A stretch of 64,000 nt of DNA from contig JBEIGE010000003.1 of the NCBI GenBank assembly GCA_040382055.1, positions 62,001 through 126,000 of the forward strand. Direction: 5' to 3'. This DNA is from JBEIGE01 sp040382055. Lineage in GTDB: Bacteria; Pseudomonadota; Gammaproteobacteria; Burkholderiales; Burkholderiaceae_C. Position 1 is the first letter of the stretch; every line of letters begins with the position of its first letter. Made by a program: the position numbers and the translations under genes. Below are positions 1-9,132 of this stretch, piece by piece. Below the pieces are notes generated by a model that was not told the DNA's origin, did not search any database, and was given only the letters and a program-made list of their open reading frames with translations.

Positions 1-2306
1 CGCGTTCATTGCGCCTGCGCCTGAGCGAGCTGCCGCGCGCCAAGGTGCTGGGGGTGGTGAACTTTCCCACCTTTTACGCGGCCATGGACGCAGCCCAGCA
101 TATCGTCAAGCTGGGCTATCCCGGTGGTGTGGCCGGCAATGGACTGAGCGGCGAGGCCACGCTGACAGCCGTAGAGCTGGTCGACCGCACCATGATCGAG
201 TTGTCTTTGCAAAACCCGGCATTTGCGCCCACCATCCGTACCGCCCTGTCCCCCATGATCAACGGCGGTAAGCCCGAGGCCGTGCTGCTGGTCGAGTTTT
301 CTGGCGCCACCAAGGGGGCATTGCTGCCCAAGCTCAAGCAGCTGGTTGAATTGATGGGTGACTTGAACCTGTCAGGCAGTGTGGTTGAAATGACGGATGA
401 TGCCGCGCAGAAAAACCTTTGGGAGGTGCGCAAGGCCGGCCTGAACATCATGATGAGCCTCAAGGGCGACGGCAAACCGGTCAGCTTTATTGAGGACTGC
501 GCGGTACCTCTTCAACACTTGGCGCAATACACGGATGCGCTGACCCAGGTGTTTGCCAAACACGGCAGCCGTGGTACCTGGTACGCGCATGCATCGGTGG
601 GCACACTGCATGTGCGACCCATCCTGGACATGCGCCGCGATGGCGCATCCAAAATGCGCGCCATCGGTGAAGAGGCCAGCGAGCTGGTGCGCAAGTTCAA
701 GGGCGCTTTCAGCGGCGAGCATGGCGATGGCCTGTGTCGGGGGGAGTGGATTGAATGGCAATTCGGCCCCAATATCACCCGTGCCTTTGCGCAGATCAAA
801 CAGCAGCTGGACCCCGCCAACCTGCTGAGCCCGCGGCGCATGATCAACCCGCCGCGCATGGACGATACCCGGCTGATGCGTTTTCCGCCTGAATACCGGG
901 TCATCCCCATCAAGACCGCACTGGACTGGAGTGCCTGGGACGTTTGTAATGACCCGGTAACTGAAGTGACTACGCAACCCGGCACCGGAGGCGACCCGGC
1001 CATGGGTCTGGCCAAGGCGGTGGAAATGTGCAACAACAATGGCCACTGCCGCAAGTTTGATACCGGCACCATGTGCCCGAGCTATCGGGTGACGCGCGAT
1101 GAAAAGCACACGACCCGGGGCCGCGCCAACACACTGCGACTGGCCCTGAGCGGACAGATTGACGGCCTGAGCGGACAAGACGCCCTGAGCAGTGAAGCGG
1201 TGAAGGAGGCGATGGAGCTGTGCGTGGGCTGCAAGGGCTGCAAACGCGATTGCCCCACCGGCGTGGACATGGCCAAAATGAAAGTGGAGTTTTTGAGCCA
1301 CTACAAGGCCCGGCACGGCCACACACTCAAAGACAAGCTGATCGGCCAGCTGCCCGACTATGCGCACCTGGCCAGCCGCCTGGCCCCGCTGCTGAACCTG
1401 CGCGACAAATGGCCCCTGATGGCGCGCTTGAGCGAAAAGCTGCTGGGTTTTTCGGCCCAAAGAACGCTGCCGCAATGGCAAAGCCGGCATTTTTTCAACA
1501 CCCGGGCCATGGGTTCGACCTCGGCAGGTGGTATCAGCCGAGAAGCGGTGCTCAAGGCCAGCAAACCGGTGGTGCTTTTTGTTGATACCTTCAACGGATA
1601 CTTTGAGTCCGACAACGCCAGTGCAGCACTCAAAGTGCTTCAAGCCGCCGGCTATGCTGTGCATATAGCTACTAAAAAAGTAGCAGATGGCAAACACTTG
1701 TGCTGTGGCCGAACCTACCTTGCCACTGGCATGGTGGAGCAGGCAAGAGCCAAAGCGCAAGAAGTTCTGGAAGCGCTTTTACCCTTTGCCCGGCAAGGCA
1801 TTGCCATCGTCGGGCTGGAGCCGTCGTGTCTGCTCACGCTGCGCGATGAAATGCTCACCCTGTGCCTGGGGCCTGAGGCTCAAATCTTGAGTGACAACGC
1901 ATTGTTGCTGGAAGAATTTCTGGCCCGTGAGGCCAACGCGGGCCGGCTGGACGACCTCAAGGCAAGGCTAAAGCCCATAGACCAGGCCATCCTGCTGCAC
2001 GGCCACTGTCACCAGAAGGCGTTTGATGCGGTGTCACCAATTCTGTCTGTGATCAAACTGATTCCAGGTGCCCAGCCCGAGCTCATTGAGAGCAGTTGCT
2101 GCGGCATGGCGGGCAGCTTTGGCTACGAGGCCAAATACGTCGAGGTGTCCAGGCAAATGGCCGAGCTAAGCCTGTTACCTGCCATACGCAACAAGCCCGG
2201 GGCCTTGGTGGTGGCCGACGGCACCAGTTGTCGCCACCAGATTCACGACGGTACCCGGCGCGAAGCCATACACGTGGCCCGCTTGCTGGCGAATCAGCTG
2301 ACTTGA
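1..2306 (+). CDS. FAD-linked oxidase / Fe-S (CCG-domain) oxidoreductase, 5'-truncated
   Basis: The reading frame is open from the left window edge, so the N-terminal FAD-binding (PCMH) half is missing. The visible 765+ residues begin in the C-terminal part of a FAD-linked oxidase of the D-lactate/glycolate dehydrogenase type (conserved GEHGDG near 670-740). A ferredoxin-like module follows, with Cys clusters near residues 341-356 (CNNNGHC...C) and 405-415 (CVGCKGCKRDC). The C-terminal half is GlpC-like with two CCG motifs (LCCGRT and SSCCGMAG). Proteins of this fused architecture oxidise 2-hydroxy acids and pass electrons through Fe-S centres to the quinone pool. The exact substrate cannot be read from sequence. 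A 17-nt palindrome lies in frame just before the first CCG motif. The gene ends 85 nt before a convergent Bug receptor gene. Confidence 0.85.
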   Translation, partial: RSLRLRLSELPRAKVLGVVNFPTFYAAMDAAQHIVKLGYPGGVAGNGLSGEATLTAVELVDRTMIELSLQNPAFAPTIRTALSPMINGGKPEAVLLVEFSGATKGALLPKLKQLVELMGDLNLSGSVVEMTDDAAQKNLWEVRKAGLNIMMSLKGDGKPVSFIEDCAVPLQHLAQYTDALTQVFAKHGSRGTWYAHASVGTLHVRPILDMRRDGASKMRAIGEEASELVRKFKGAFSGEHGDGLCRGEWIEWQFGPNITRAFAQIKQQLDPANLLSPRRMINPPRMDDTRLMRFPPEYRVIPIKTALDWSAWDVCNDPVTEVTTQPGTGGDPAMGLAKAVEMCNNNGHCRKFDTGTMCPSYRVTRDEKHTTRGRANTLRLALSGQIDGLSGQDALSSEAVKEAMELCVGCKGCKRDCPTGVDMAKMKVEFLSHYKARHGHTLKDKLIGQLPDYAHLASRLAPLLNLRDKWPLMARLSEKLLGFSAQRTLPQWQSRHFFNTRAMGSTSAGGISREAVLKASKPVVLFVDTFNGYFESDNASAALKVLQAAGYAVHIATKKVADGKHLCCGRTYLATGMVEQARAKAQEVLEALLPFARQGIAIVGLEPSCLLTLRDEMLTLCLGPEAQILSDNALLLEEFLAREANAGRLDDLKARLKPIDQAILLHGHCHQKAFDAVSPILSVIKLIPGAQPELIESSCCGMAGSFGYEAKYVEVSRQMAELSLLPAIRNKPGALVVADGTSCRHQIHDGTRREAIHVARLLANQLT
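1668..1684. repeat. 17-nt palindrome (6-5-6) inside the oxidoreductase gene
   Basis: GCTACT-AAAAA-AGTAGC is a perfect 6-bp inverted repeat with a 5-nt loop, in frame in the coding sequence just before the CCG motif. It shares the GCTNNN-N5-NNNAGC design with palindromes at 9590, 33896 and 50844. Membership in one repeat family is inferred. Confidence 0.45.
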
Positions 2307-2391
2307 CGTTGTGCTGATGTGGTCTTAGTTTGACGACTTCTGGAACCAGGCGCGAAGTCTGATTCGGTCAGCGACGTTTATGCGCCCCGGT

Positions 2392-3360
2392 TTATTGGGG
2401 TTCGATCTTCGCGTCGCGGATGGCCTTGGCCCATTTGGCGGTCTCCAGACGCGTGCGCTGACCCAGTGCTTCGGGGGAGGCTGGCTCTACAGCAAAACCA
2501 ATCGATGCGAAGCGCTCCTGAAGTTCTTTGCTATTGGCCGCAGCATTAATGGCGGCATTGAGCCTGGCGATGACATCGGGGGGGGTACCGGCCGGTGCAA
2601 AGATGGCAAAGTAGGCAATCAGCTCATAGTCTTTCAGGCCCAGTGCCTCATTGACAGTAGGTAAATCAGGAATGGCGGGTGAGCGCTTGGAAGAGGTAAC
2701 GGCCAAGCCGCGGATCTTGCCTGCATTGACCTGTGGCAGCGTCACGCCAAAGTCAGCGCTGAACATCATGACCTGTCCACCAATCAAGTCAGTCATGGCT
2801 GCGGGCCCGCTTCGGTAGGGCACATTGGTCATTTGTACACCCGCCATGCTGGCCAGCATTTCAGCCGACACCAACTGCGAGGTGCTGGCGCTGGCAAACA
2901 TCACAGCACCGGGCTTAGCTTTTGCCAAACCGATAAACTCACGCAGGGTTTTGGCAGGTACATCGTTGTTCACAGCAATGATCAGCGGTACCGAGCCCAG
3001 GTAGCCAACTGGCGCAAAAGCCGTGTCCTGGTCGTAGGGCAGTTGCTTCATCAGGCTTTTGAGCGCCGCATTCGTGCTGTTGGTACCAATCAGAATGGTG
3101 TAGCCATCGGGCGCAGACTTGGCCACTGCATCGGCACCGAGCATGCCGTTGACGCCAGCGCGGTTCTCGATAATGATGTTTTGGCCCAGGGTTTCGGACA
3201 TCTTGGCGGCAAAAGCCCGGCCAATCTGGTCGGTCGAACTGCCCGGGGCAAAAGGCACGATGGCCTTGATCGGCTTGTTGGGGTAGGGCTGAGCATGTGC
3301 CCCAATGGCGCAGCTTATCAGGGTCAAACAAGCAGCTGCATTGCGTAGCCATGTGGTCAT
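2392..3360 (-). CDS. Bug-family tripartite tricarboxylate transporter receptor
   Basis: The 322-residue product starts with a signal peptide (hydrophobic core near residues 8-22, AHA cleavage site) followed by YPNKPIKAIVPFAPGSSTDQ, a typical start of the mature Bug/TctC fold. The motif GYTILIGTNSTNA near residue 84 is also family-typical. Bug proteins are periplasmic receptors that bind carboxylates or amino acids, either for a TctAB permease or for signalling. No tctA or tctB lies nearby, so this is an orphan receptor, a common state in Burkholderiales. The ATG is preceded by GGAG at a good distance. It is the last gene of a five-gene minus-strand run that includes a second Bug receptor. The ligand is unknown. 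Confidence 0.88.
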   Translation of the reverse strand: MTTWLRNAAACLTLISCAIGAHAQPYPNKPIKAIVPFAPGSSTDQIGRAFAAKMSETLGQNIIIENRAGVNGMLGADAVAKSAPDGYTILIGTNSTNAALKSLMKQLPYDQDTAFAPVGYLGSVPLIIAVNNDVPAKTLREFIGLAKAKPGAVMFASASTSQLVSAEMLASMAGVQMTNVPYRSGPAAMTDLIGGQVMMFSADFGVTLPQVNAGKIRGLAVTSSKRSPAIPDLPTVNEALGLKDYELIAYFAIFAPAGTPPDVIARLNAAINAAANSKELQERFASIGFAVEPASPEALGQRTRLETAKWAKAIRDAKIEPQ

Positions 3361-3432
3361 GATTGTCTCCTTGTGTTGGTATCTTGGCCCTCAAGTTTAG
3401 GGCAGTCAGGGCATCATCGCCGTGATGACAGT

Positions 3433-3768
3433 TCAGATGAGGGGCTCAGTGGAGTCATTCGGCGACTCATAAACATCCAAATCCAGAATTGCCGAACTCA
3501 AGGCCTTGCCATGTGCATCCAGCGCCAGTGAGCGGGTGACGCCGCCGCCCAAGGCGTCATGCATGACAAAGTGGACGGCACCCAAGGCTGGCAAGAGAAA
3601 GCGCTGCACTTCGCCTCGAACCACATCATGGTAGTGCTCTGCTACGCACCTTGACGTTAATGTGCGAACCAAGAGCGGGTAATGGGCCAGGTCAAAAGCG
3701 ATCACGCTTAACGTGGCAAGTTTGCCTTTGTCCCCTGAGCGGGCCATGGCGATGTCACGCAGCTTCAT
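3433..3768 (-). CDS. AtuA-like ferredoxin-fold small protein
   Basis: The 111-residue protein begins MKLRDIAMARSGDKG, the hallmark of the small domain found at the C-terminus of long AtuA proteins and as a separate partner protein in many proteobacteria. Its start lies inside the end of the upstream AtuA gene (14-nt overlap), which implies translational coupling and joint function. A longer in-frame start at 3810 exists, but it would add an unrelated 14-residue tail. AtuA of Pseudomonas belongs to the citronellol/geraniol catabolic cluster; the biochemical role of the small domain is not established. It ends 72 nt before the Bug receptor gene. Confidence 0.8.
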   Translation of the reverse strand: MKLRDIAMARSGDKGKLATLSVIAFDLAHYPLLVRTLTSRCVAEHYHDVVRGEVQRFLLPALGAVHFVMHDALGGGVTRSLALDAHGKALSSAILDLDVYESPNDSTEPLI

Positions 3769-5107
3769 CGCTAAGCTCCAAAATCTGGCACCGTATGGCC
3801 ACTGCGTCACGAGGTATCAGTACGGAGGCCACTGCGACTACTTCGCGCACCGACTGGGTGGCACCACCGCCGCCCGCCGGGCCGTTGAGGTACAAAGCCT
3901 CTACTTCTTGCCCCACCCACTCGGCCTGTGCACGATTTGCAGTGCGCACCGTGCAGCGTACCCGTACCTCATAGGGCTCCTGCGCGGCTCCCAGCGTGGG
4001 TCCGTGCAGGGCATTCACGCCGATCAGCTGCAGGCGATGCTCCATCGTCTGCAAGCCACGAACACGCAAGCGCTGCGCCAGAACCGACAGGGCCAACTCG
4101 CCACGCGCCCGTGCACCCGGTCCGGCGTAAGAAATTTGGCCCTCGCCCATAAAACCATCGCGGTAGCCCAGCGTCACCTTCAGCTGATCGGGACGTGCCG
4201 CGCCAAGTCCACCCTCCACTTGCACCCGGTTAGGGGCTAACTCCATGAAACGTACGCCAGTAAAGTTGGCCACCACATCGGGTTGCACATAATGCGCCGG
4301 GTCTTCAATTTCATACAGCAATTGCGCGGTGCAGGTCATCCGGTCCACCCGCCCGCCAGTGTCTGGCAGCTTGGTGATCACCGCAGAACCATCGGCGTTT
4401 ACTTCGGCCAGCGGAAAACCCACTTCAGCCAGATTCGGCACGTCCACAAAGCCCGGGTCAGCAATATAGCCGCCACTGACCTGCGCCGCGCACTCCAGCA
4501 AATGGCCGACCACCACGCCCTGGCCCAGGCGCTGCCAGTCCTGCGCGTGCCAGCCAAAGTGGTGCATCAGGGGGGCGAGAAACAAGGCGGGGTCGGCCAC
4601 ACGTCCGGCGATCACGACATCTGCCCCGAACGCCAAGGCTGGCAGCAAGGCATCGGCACCCAGATAGGCGTTGGCGGATATCAGCCGTCCGTCCAGGCTG
4701 CGCACGCTCTGGTCTGATGCCAACAGCTGAACGTCATGGGCCTGTACCCAGTCCAGCACATCATCACCCAGCACCACGGCCACGCGCAGACGCGGCAAGC
4801 CCAGCTCACGCGCTACCGTCAGCACAGCATGCCCGGCAGCCAGTGGGTTGGCGGCACCCATATTGCTAATGATCCGCACCCCCTGAGCCACGCAGGCGGG
4901 CAGTACCGCACGCATGCGCGCTTGCAGCAGGGGGTCGTAGCCTTGTTGCGGGTCTTGCTGACGGCGCAACTGTGCCAGTGCAACCGTGCGCTCGGCCAGG
5001 CATTCAAATACCAGCGCATCAAGTTGTCCGTGTTCAGCCAATGCCTGCGCAGGGTCAATGCGGTCACCGGAATACCCCGCGCCAGCGCCAATACGAAAAG
5101 GCTTCAT
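3755..5107 (-). CDS. AtuA family (DUF1446) protein
   Basis: This is a 450-residue acyclic terpene utilisation AtuA-type protein. It shows the N-terminal RIGAGAGYSGDRID segment, the middle IISNMGAANP motif, and the C-terminal portion with NGPAGGGGATQ. The ATG at 5107 (MKPFRIG) was chosen because the family starts there; in-frame GTG 5122 and ATG 5116 are alternatives. The separate 111-residue domain encoded directly downstream completes what is one chain in other AtuA proteins. Neighbouring Bug receptors and a deacetylase-fold hydrolase point to uptake and breakdown of a carboxylic compound. There are no acyl-CoA carboxylase genes here as in the terpene atu cluster, so a terpene substrate should not be assumed. 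Confidence 0.82.
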   Translation of the reverse strand: MKPFRIGAGAGYSGDRIDPAQALAEHGQLDALVFECLAERTVALAQLRRQQDPQQGYDPLLQARMRAVLPACVAQGVRIISNMGAANPLAAGHAVLTVARELGLPRLRVAVVLGDDVLDWVQAHDVQLLASDQSVRSLDGRLISANAYLGADALLPALAFGADVVIAGRVADPALFLAPLMHHFGWHAQDWQRLGQGVVVGHLLECAAQVSGGYIADPGFVDVPNLAEVGFPLAEVNADGSAVITKLPDTGGRVDRMTCTAQLLYEIEDPAHYVQPDVVANFTGVRFMELAPNRVQVEGGLGAARPDQLKVTLGYRDGFMGEGQISYAGPGARARGELALSVLAQRLRVRGLQTMEHRLQLIGVNALHGPTLGAAQEPYEVRVRCTVRTANRAQAEWVGQEVEALYLNGPAGGGGATQSVREVVAVASVLIPRDAVAIRCQILELSDEAA

Positions 5108-5180
5108 GGGAGCCATTTTCACCGCAAAGGGCGCACCAGTCTTTGGTCCCGAGCTGCAGTGATGGTTGTCACCTGCCTGG

Positions 5181-6086
5181 TTAACTTCCCGGAATCAGCC
5201 CCGGTGGCAGCGACAGGCAGTAGTCTGCCACCTGGCCCGGCTGGGCCAGCCAAACCCGGTCTTTGTGGGGGTGGTTCAAGCAGTGCTGCAGTGCCAGGCG
5301 CAAATTACGCAGGCGAAACGGCTGGCCAAAGATGTTGGGGTGGATGGACACATTCATCACCAGCGGATGGCGCTGGCATTGCTCAATCATTTCGTCAAAC
5401 TGGTCAACCACCATGTCGCAAAACTCGCGACCATCCTGCTTGCGGTGCGTCACGACCTGGGAGTCGTTGAGCTCAATCGGGTAGGGCACCGACAACAGGG
5501 GCCCGCTGCGGGTGCGCAGCCAGACCGGTTGGTCATCCAGTGGCCAGTCCATCAAGTACTTGAAGCCGGCTTCCTTGAGCAGATCGGGTGTGTGGGCGGT
5601 CTCGTAGGCGCCTGGGCCCATCCAGCCGGCAGGTGCCTTGCCTTCATGGTGCGTGAACTTGGCCACGACCTCACCGATGATGCGTTCTTCATCGGCTTCC
5701 CACATGCCGCGCAGGTTCTCGGCATTGGTGCGGCCATGCGCCACGATTTCATCCCCGCGCTTGCGGATGGCGTCCATCACCTGAGGCGCGTAATCGTAAA
5801 CAAGGCTGTTCACGTTGTGGGCCACCGGCAGTTTGAGTTCGTCAAACAGGTCAAAAAACCGCCAGATGCCAATTCGGTTGCCGTAATCACGCCAGGAATA
5901 GTTGCGATGGGTTTGCGGCTCGCCTGTCTTGGCCGGGTCATGCCCCAGACCCGCACCAAAGGCAAAGCATTCCACGTTGGTGGTCAGCACCAGCGCCAGC
6001 CGCTTCTGGCCCGGCCAGCTGTAATCATTGCGCTCGGTCAGGGGAATAAAGTCGTAGCGGTTGTGTTTGGGAAGAAGAGGGCGCAT
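5181..6086 (-). CDS. Polysaccharide deacetylase-fold hydrolase
   Basis: The 301-residue protein resembles the allantoinase PuuE / peptidoglycan-deacetylase-like branch of the NodB superfamily (carbohydrate esterase 4 fold). Visible signs are TTNVECFAFGAG near residue 35 where the first metal-binding Asp usually lies, the AHGRTN block near 115, the GWMGPGAYE block near 155, and NVSIHPNIFG near 250 carrying the late histidine. There is no signal peptide, so it is probably cytosolic and acts on a small amide or ester rather than on cell wall. It sits between an AtuA gene and a Bug receptor gene on the same strand, suggesting a catabolic step. The Asp of the classic TFDD motif is not obvious here, so its metal chemistry may differ. 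Confidence 0.75.
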   Translation of the reverse strand: MRPLLPKHNRYDFIPLTERNDYSWPGQKRLALVLTTNVECFAFGAGLGHDPAKTGEPQTHRNYSWRDYGNRIGIWRFFDLFDELKLPVAHNVNSLVYDYAPQVMDAIRKRGDEIVAHGRTNAENLRGMWEADEERIIGEVVAKFTHHEGKAPAGWMGPGAYETAHTPDLLKEAGFKYLMDWPLDDQPVWLRTRSGPLLSVPYPIELNDSQVVTHRKQDGREFCDMVVDQFDEMIEQCQRHPLVMNVSIHPNIFGQPFRLRNLRLALQHCLNHPHKDRVWLAQPGQVADYCLSLPPGLIPGS

Positions 6087-6124
6087 TGATGGGGGTCAGG
6101 GCTGGTTAGAAAAAAGAAGATCGG

Positions 6125-7201
6125 TCAGTCTATTTTGATACCTGACGCGTTGACCGCTTTGACATATTTGGCGGTTTCAGCCGTCATGTGGGCCAAAAAT
6201 TCTGCCGGGCTGTTGGTGACCGGGTCTGCGCCGATGGTGGTGTAGACCTGTTTCATCTCGGGGCTGTTGACGGCCTTGACAAACTCGGCATTGATTTTGG
6301 CCACAATAGCAGGTGGAATGCCTTTGGGGCCGAGTATTCCGCTGAACAGTACAAATTCAAAACCCGCCAGACCCGGTAGGCCTGCAGATGCCCCCTCGGC
6401 AATGGTGGGCACGTCAGACGCCGCTCCCACGCGCCTTGTTGTGGTTACGCCCAGGGCAATCAACTTACCCGCACGGACCTGAACCAGGGCTGGGGGCATG
6501 GTGGAGAAGTTGTAGGCCACTTCGCCTGAGAGTACGGCCTGGGTTGCTGCCGCGCTGCCTTTGTAGGGCACATGCACCGATTCAATGCCCAGCAGGGTGT
6601 TGAAAGATTCTGTAGTCAGGTGGGGAATGGTGCCGTTGCCTGAAGAGGCGTAGGCCAATCCGCCTTTTTTAGCCTTGGCTGCCTTGGCAAAGTCGGCCAG
6701 GTTGTTCACCTGAAGCGACGGGTTGACCACCAGGATGAGTGGGGTCGAGGCCACCAGCGTGATGGGTGTGAAGTCTTTGATCGAATCGTAGGGGATTTTC
6801 TTGTACAGACCCACGTTGACGGCATGGGTGGACATGTCTTGCAGCCATAGGGTGTAGCCATCAGGCGCGGCTTTGGCGACAAACTCGCCGGCAATCAGCG
6901 TTCCGGCACCCGGCTTGTTGTCCACAATCACGGTTTGTCCCATCTGGCTGGTCAGCTTGACCGCCAGCGCACGTGCCAGCACGTCCGAGATGCCGCCAGG
7001 CGTAAAGCCCACGACCAGCGTGATGGGTTTTTTGGGAAAGTCTGCCGCCGGTGCCGATACGGTTGCAGGTGCCTGAGCCCGTGCGCTTTGCATGCCCAGC
7101 ATGGCCAAGGCAGTCAGAGCCATCAGTGTGGAAAGCGCCAGCCGTGGCCAAAGGGCGGGTTTGGTGGTCTCTAAGCGAGAGCGTGTGTTCGAACTCATCA
7201 T
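6125..7201 (-). CDS. Bug-family tripartite tricarboxylate transporter receptor
   Basis: This is a second Bug/TctC periplasmic receptor, 358 residues. It starts at the ATGATG pair with an upstream GGAGAAACC ribosome-binding site; an upstream ATG at 7234 would lack this. A long signal peptide (to about residue 43, ARAQA) precedes FPKKPITLVVGFTPGGISDV, the mature N-terminus of the family. The GYTLWLQDMSTHAVN motif occupies the ligand-loop position. It opens the five-gene minus-strand run ending in the other Bug gene. The two receptors differ clearly in sequence, so they probably recognise different ligands. No TctA/B permease is present in the window. Confidence 0.87.
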   Translation of the reverse strand: MMSSNTRSRLETTKPALWPRLALSTLMALTALAMLGMQSARAQAPATVSAPAADFPKKPITLVVGFTPGGISDVLARALAVKLTSQMGQTVIVDNKPGAGTLIAGEFVAKAAPDGYTLWLQDMSTHAVNVGLYKKIPYDSIKDFTPITLVASTPLILVVNPSLQVNNLADFAKAAKAKKGGLAYASSGNGTIPHLTTESFNTLLGIESVHVPYKGSAAATQAVLSGEVAYNFSTMPPALVQVRAGKLIALGVTTTRRVGAASDVPTIAEGASAGLPGLAGFEFVLFSGILGPKGIPPAIVAKINAEFVKAVNSPEMKQVYTTIGADPVTNSPAEFLAHMTAETAKYVKAVNASGIKID

Positions 7202-7237
7202 GGTTTCTCCAAAAGTGAATGTATTGTGCGTCATTGC

Positions 7238-8185
7238 TTATCCATGCACGGTCCATGCCAGTTGTCTGCGGCTTGTCAAACGGCGTGGCTCATGGGTCAC
7301 AGGATCGGTAAAGCTCAAGCACTGGGCCAATAGTTGCAAGGGCTGAGCATAGTCAATTTGGCCTTCCGGGGTAAGCGTGGGGTAAAGCCCGTCGCCAAGG
7401 ATCGGTAGCCCCAGTGAGGCCATGTGCACCCGCAACTGGTGGCGCTTGCCGGTAACCGGTATGAGCTGGTAGCGCGCCAGGTTTCCCCGAACTTCCAGAG
7501 CCTCCAGGTGGGTAAGCGCATTGGGTGTGCCAGCGACTTCCTGCTGGAGCATGAAGTGCTCGGCTGGAACGATCCGGCTATGGAGGGTCTTGGGCAGTTC
7601 AAGGTCTGCCCGCCAGGGCGCAATAGCCTGATAGATTTTATGGACCTGCCGCTCACGGAACAGGGCTGCATACAGGCTTCGGCTCTGTGGCTGTTTGGAG
7701 AAAATCACCAACCCTGCGGTGTCACGGTCAATGCGGTGGATGGGCACCAGCGCATCGAGCTTGAGCTGGCGTTTCAGGCGCACCAGCACAGTTTCCTGCA
7801 GGTACTTGCCCGAGGGCATGACCGGTAAAAAGTGCGGCTTGTCCACCACCACCAGGTGTGCATCTTCCAGCAGAATCTGCGCCTCAAAAGGAATAGGCGC
7901 TTCTGTCGCCAGTTCACGAAAGTAATACACATGCCCGGCCGGTGTGAAGGGATGGTTCGGGCGCAGCACTTGGCCCTGCCCATCCACCACATCACCACGC
8001 GCCATGCGCTGATGCCAGACCTCCCGCGGGATGTGGGGCATGCGTTGCGCCAGAAAATCCAGCAGCAAAACGCAAGTGTCATCCGGATTGACCGGGTTTT
8101 GGGCGTGCATGCTTGACAAGGCCACACAGCTTGCACCCACGCCGTCACGGCTGGGTGGCCGGTTGTTGGGTTCGCTGCGTTTCAT
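7238..8185 (-). CDS. RluA-family pseudouridine synthase
   Basis: The 315-residue protein belongs to the RluA/RluC/RluD family, which isomerises uridine to pseudouridine in rRNA or tRNA. The catalytic motif HRIDRDTAG, with the nucleophilic Asp, is at about residue 150, and the family's GKRHQLRVHMASLG block lies near residue 275. The N-terminal 60 residues are short and do not look like a full S4 domain. The target RNA position cannot be assigned. The start at 8185 is 43 nt after trmB; another in-frame ATG lies at 8110. It shares strand and proximity with trmB and gluQ, giving an RNA-modification group. Confidence 0.85.
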   Translation of the reverse strand: MKRSEPNNRPPSRDGVGASCVALSSMHAQNPVNPDDTCVLLLDFLAQRMPHIPREVWHQRMARGDVVDGQGQVLRPNHPFTPAGHVYYFRELATEAPIPFEAQILLEDAHLVVVDKPHFLPVMPSGKYLQETVLVRLKRQLKLDALVPIHRIDRDTAGLVIFSKQPQSRSLYAALFRERQVHKIYQAIAPWRADLELPKTLHSRIVPAEHFMLQQEVAGTPNALTHLEALEVRGNLARYQLIPVTGKRHQLRVHMASLGLPILGDGLYPTLTPEGQIDYAQPLQLLAQCLSFTDPVTHEPRRLTSRRQLAWTVHG

Positions 8186-8228
8186 GGCTATCGCTTCGCT
8201 TGCCTGATTGGCGAGTTGTGCGATCGGC

Positions 8229-9044
8229 TCAGACCCGGATGAACACCAGATCCCAGACACCATGGCCAAGTTTAAGGCCCCGGTTCTCAAACTTGGTCAG
8301 GGGCCGGTAGTCGGGTTTGTCGGCGAAGCCGGTGGCTTGGACGCTGCTGTTTTTGAGGTTCGGCTCTGCGCCAAGCACGTCAAGCATTTGTTGCGCATAA
8401 GGTTCCCAATCGGTGGCGCAATGCAGGTAGCCGCCGGGTTTGAGCCGTGCCGCCAGCTTGGCCACCAAAGCGCCCTGGATCAGTCTGCGTTTGTGGTGTT
8501 TGGTTTTGTGCCAGGGATCAGGAAAAAAAATATGAATGCCGTCCAGGCTGTGCAAGGGCAGCATGTGGTCAAGCACCTCAACCGCATCATGCTGGAGGAT
8601 GCGGATATTGTTCAAGTCCTGCTCGCCGATGCGCTTGAGCAGGGCACCCACGCCGGGCTCATGCACTTCGCAACACAGAAAGCGCGTCTGCGGCAACCGA
8701 GCTGCAATGTGGGCGGTGGCTTCCCCCATGCCAAAGCCGATTTCCAGCACGTTGGATTGGTATTCTGGTTGTTTTACGCCGTCTGCCCACGTATTTTCTG
8801 AATACAAAGCTTCAAAATTAATAGCATTTGGACGAAACGGCAAGATAAAGCGCGGCCCCAGATCTTCAAACGCCTTGGTCTGACCGCTGGTGGTCCGGCC
8901 AGCGCGTTTGACATAACTTTTGATGGTTTTTGGAAACGCTACATCGGCCAGGGGCAGGCGTCGGCGGTCTTTGGGCGGTGTTGATTCCGGGACTTCCAGT
9001 GATAGGGTGCCGGGGCTGATTGCAGGGATTTGGGGGGCGTTCAC
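8229..9044 (-). CDS. trmB: tRNA (guanine-N7-)-methyltransferase TrmB
   Basis: The product is 271 residues from a GTG start. The SAM-binding motif LEIGFGMGEATAHIA (near residue 120) and FPDPWHKTKHHKRRL (near 190) are diagnostic for TrmB, which methylates G46 of tRNA. The N-terminal 80 residues are an extension found in many Burkholderiales. A short AT-rich segment (8809-8825) inside the gene encodes a stretch with no counterpart in compact TrmB proteins. It is followed in the same direction by the pseudouridine synthase gene. Confidence 0.93.
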   Translation of the reverse strand: MNAPQIPAISPGTLSLEVPESTPPKDRRRLPLADVAFPKTIKSYVKRAGRTTSGQTKAFEDLGPRFILPFRPNAINFEALYSENTWADGVKQPEYQSNVLEIGFGMGEATAHIAARLPQTRFLCCEVHEPGVGALLKRIGEQDLNNIRILQHDAVEVLDHMLPLHSLDGIHIFFPDPWHKTKHHKRRLIQGALVAKLAARLKPGGYLHCATDWEPYAQQMLDVLGAEPNLKNSSVQATGFADKPDYRPLTKFENRGLKLGHGVWDLVFIRV

Positions 9045-9132
9045 GTCCAGATTTTAAGCGGGGCTGTTTTCACCATGGCGCTTGTGCAGACGGTGTGCTG
9101 CTTTGGTGTTGACCTGATTGCCAGAAACCCGA

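Noticed and set aside
8809..8825. Possible further 17-nt palindrome in trmB
   Set aside because: It has GCT at one end and AGC at the other, but the inner arm bases do not pair; too weak to list with the other copies.
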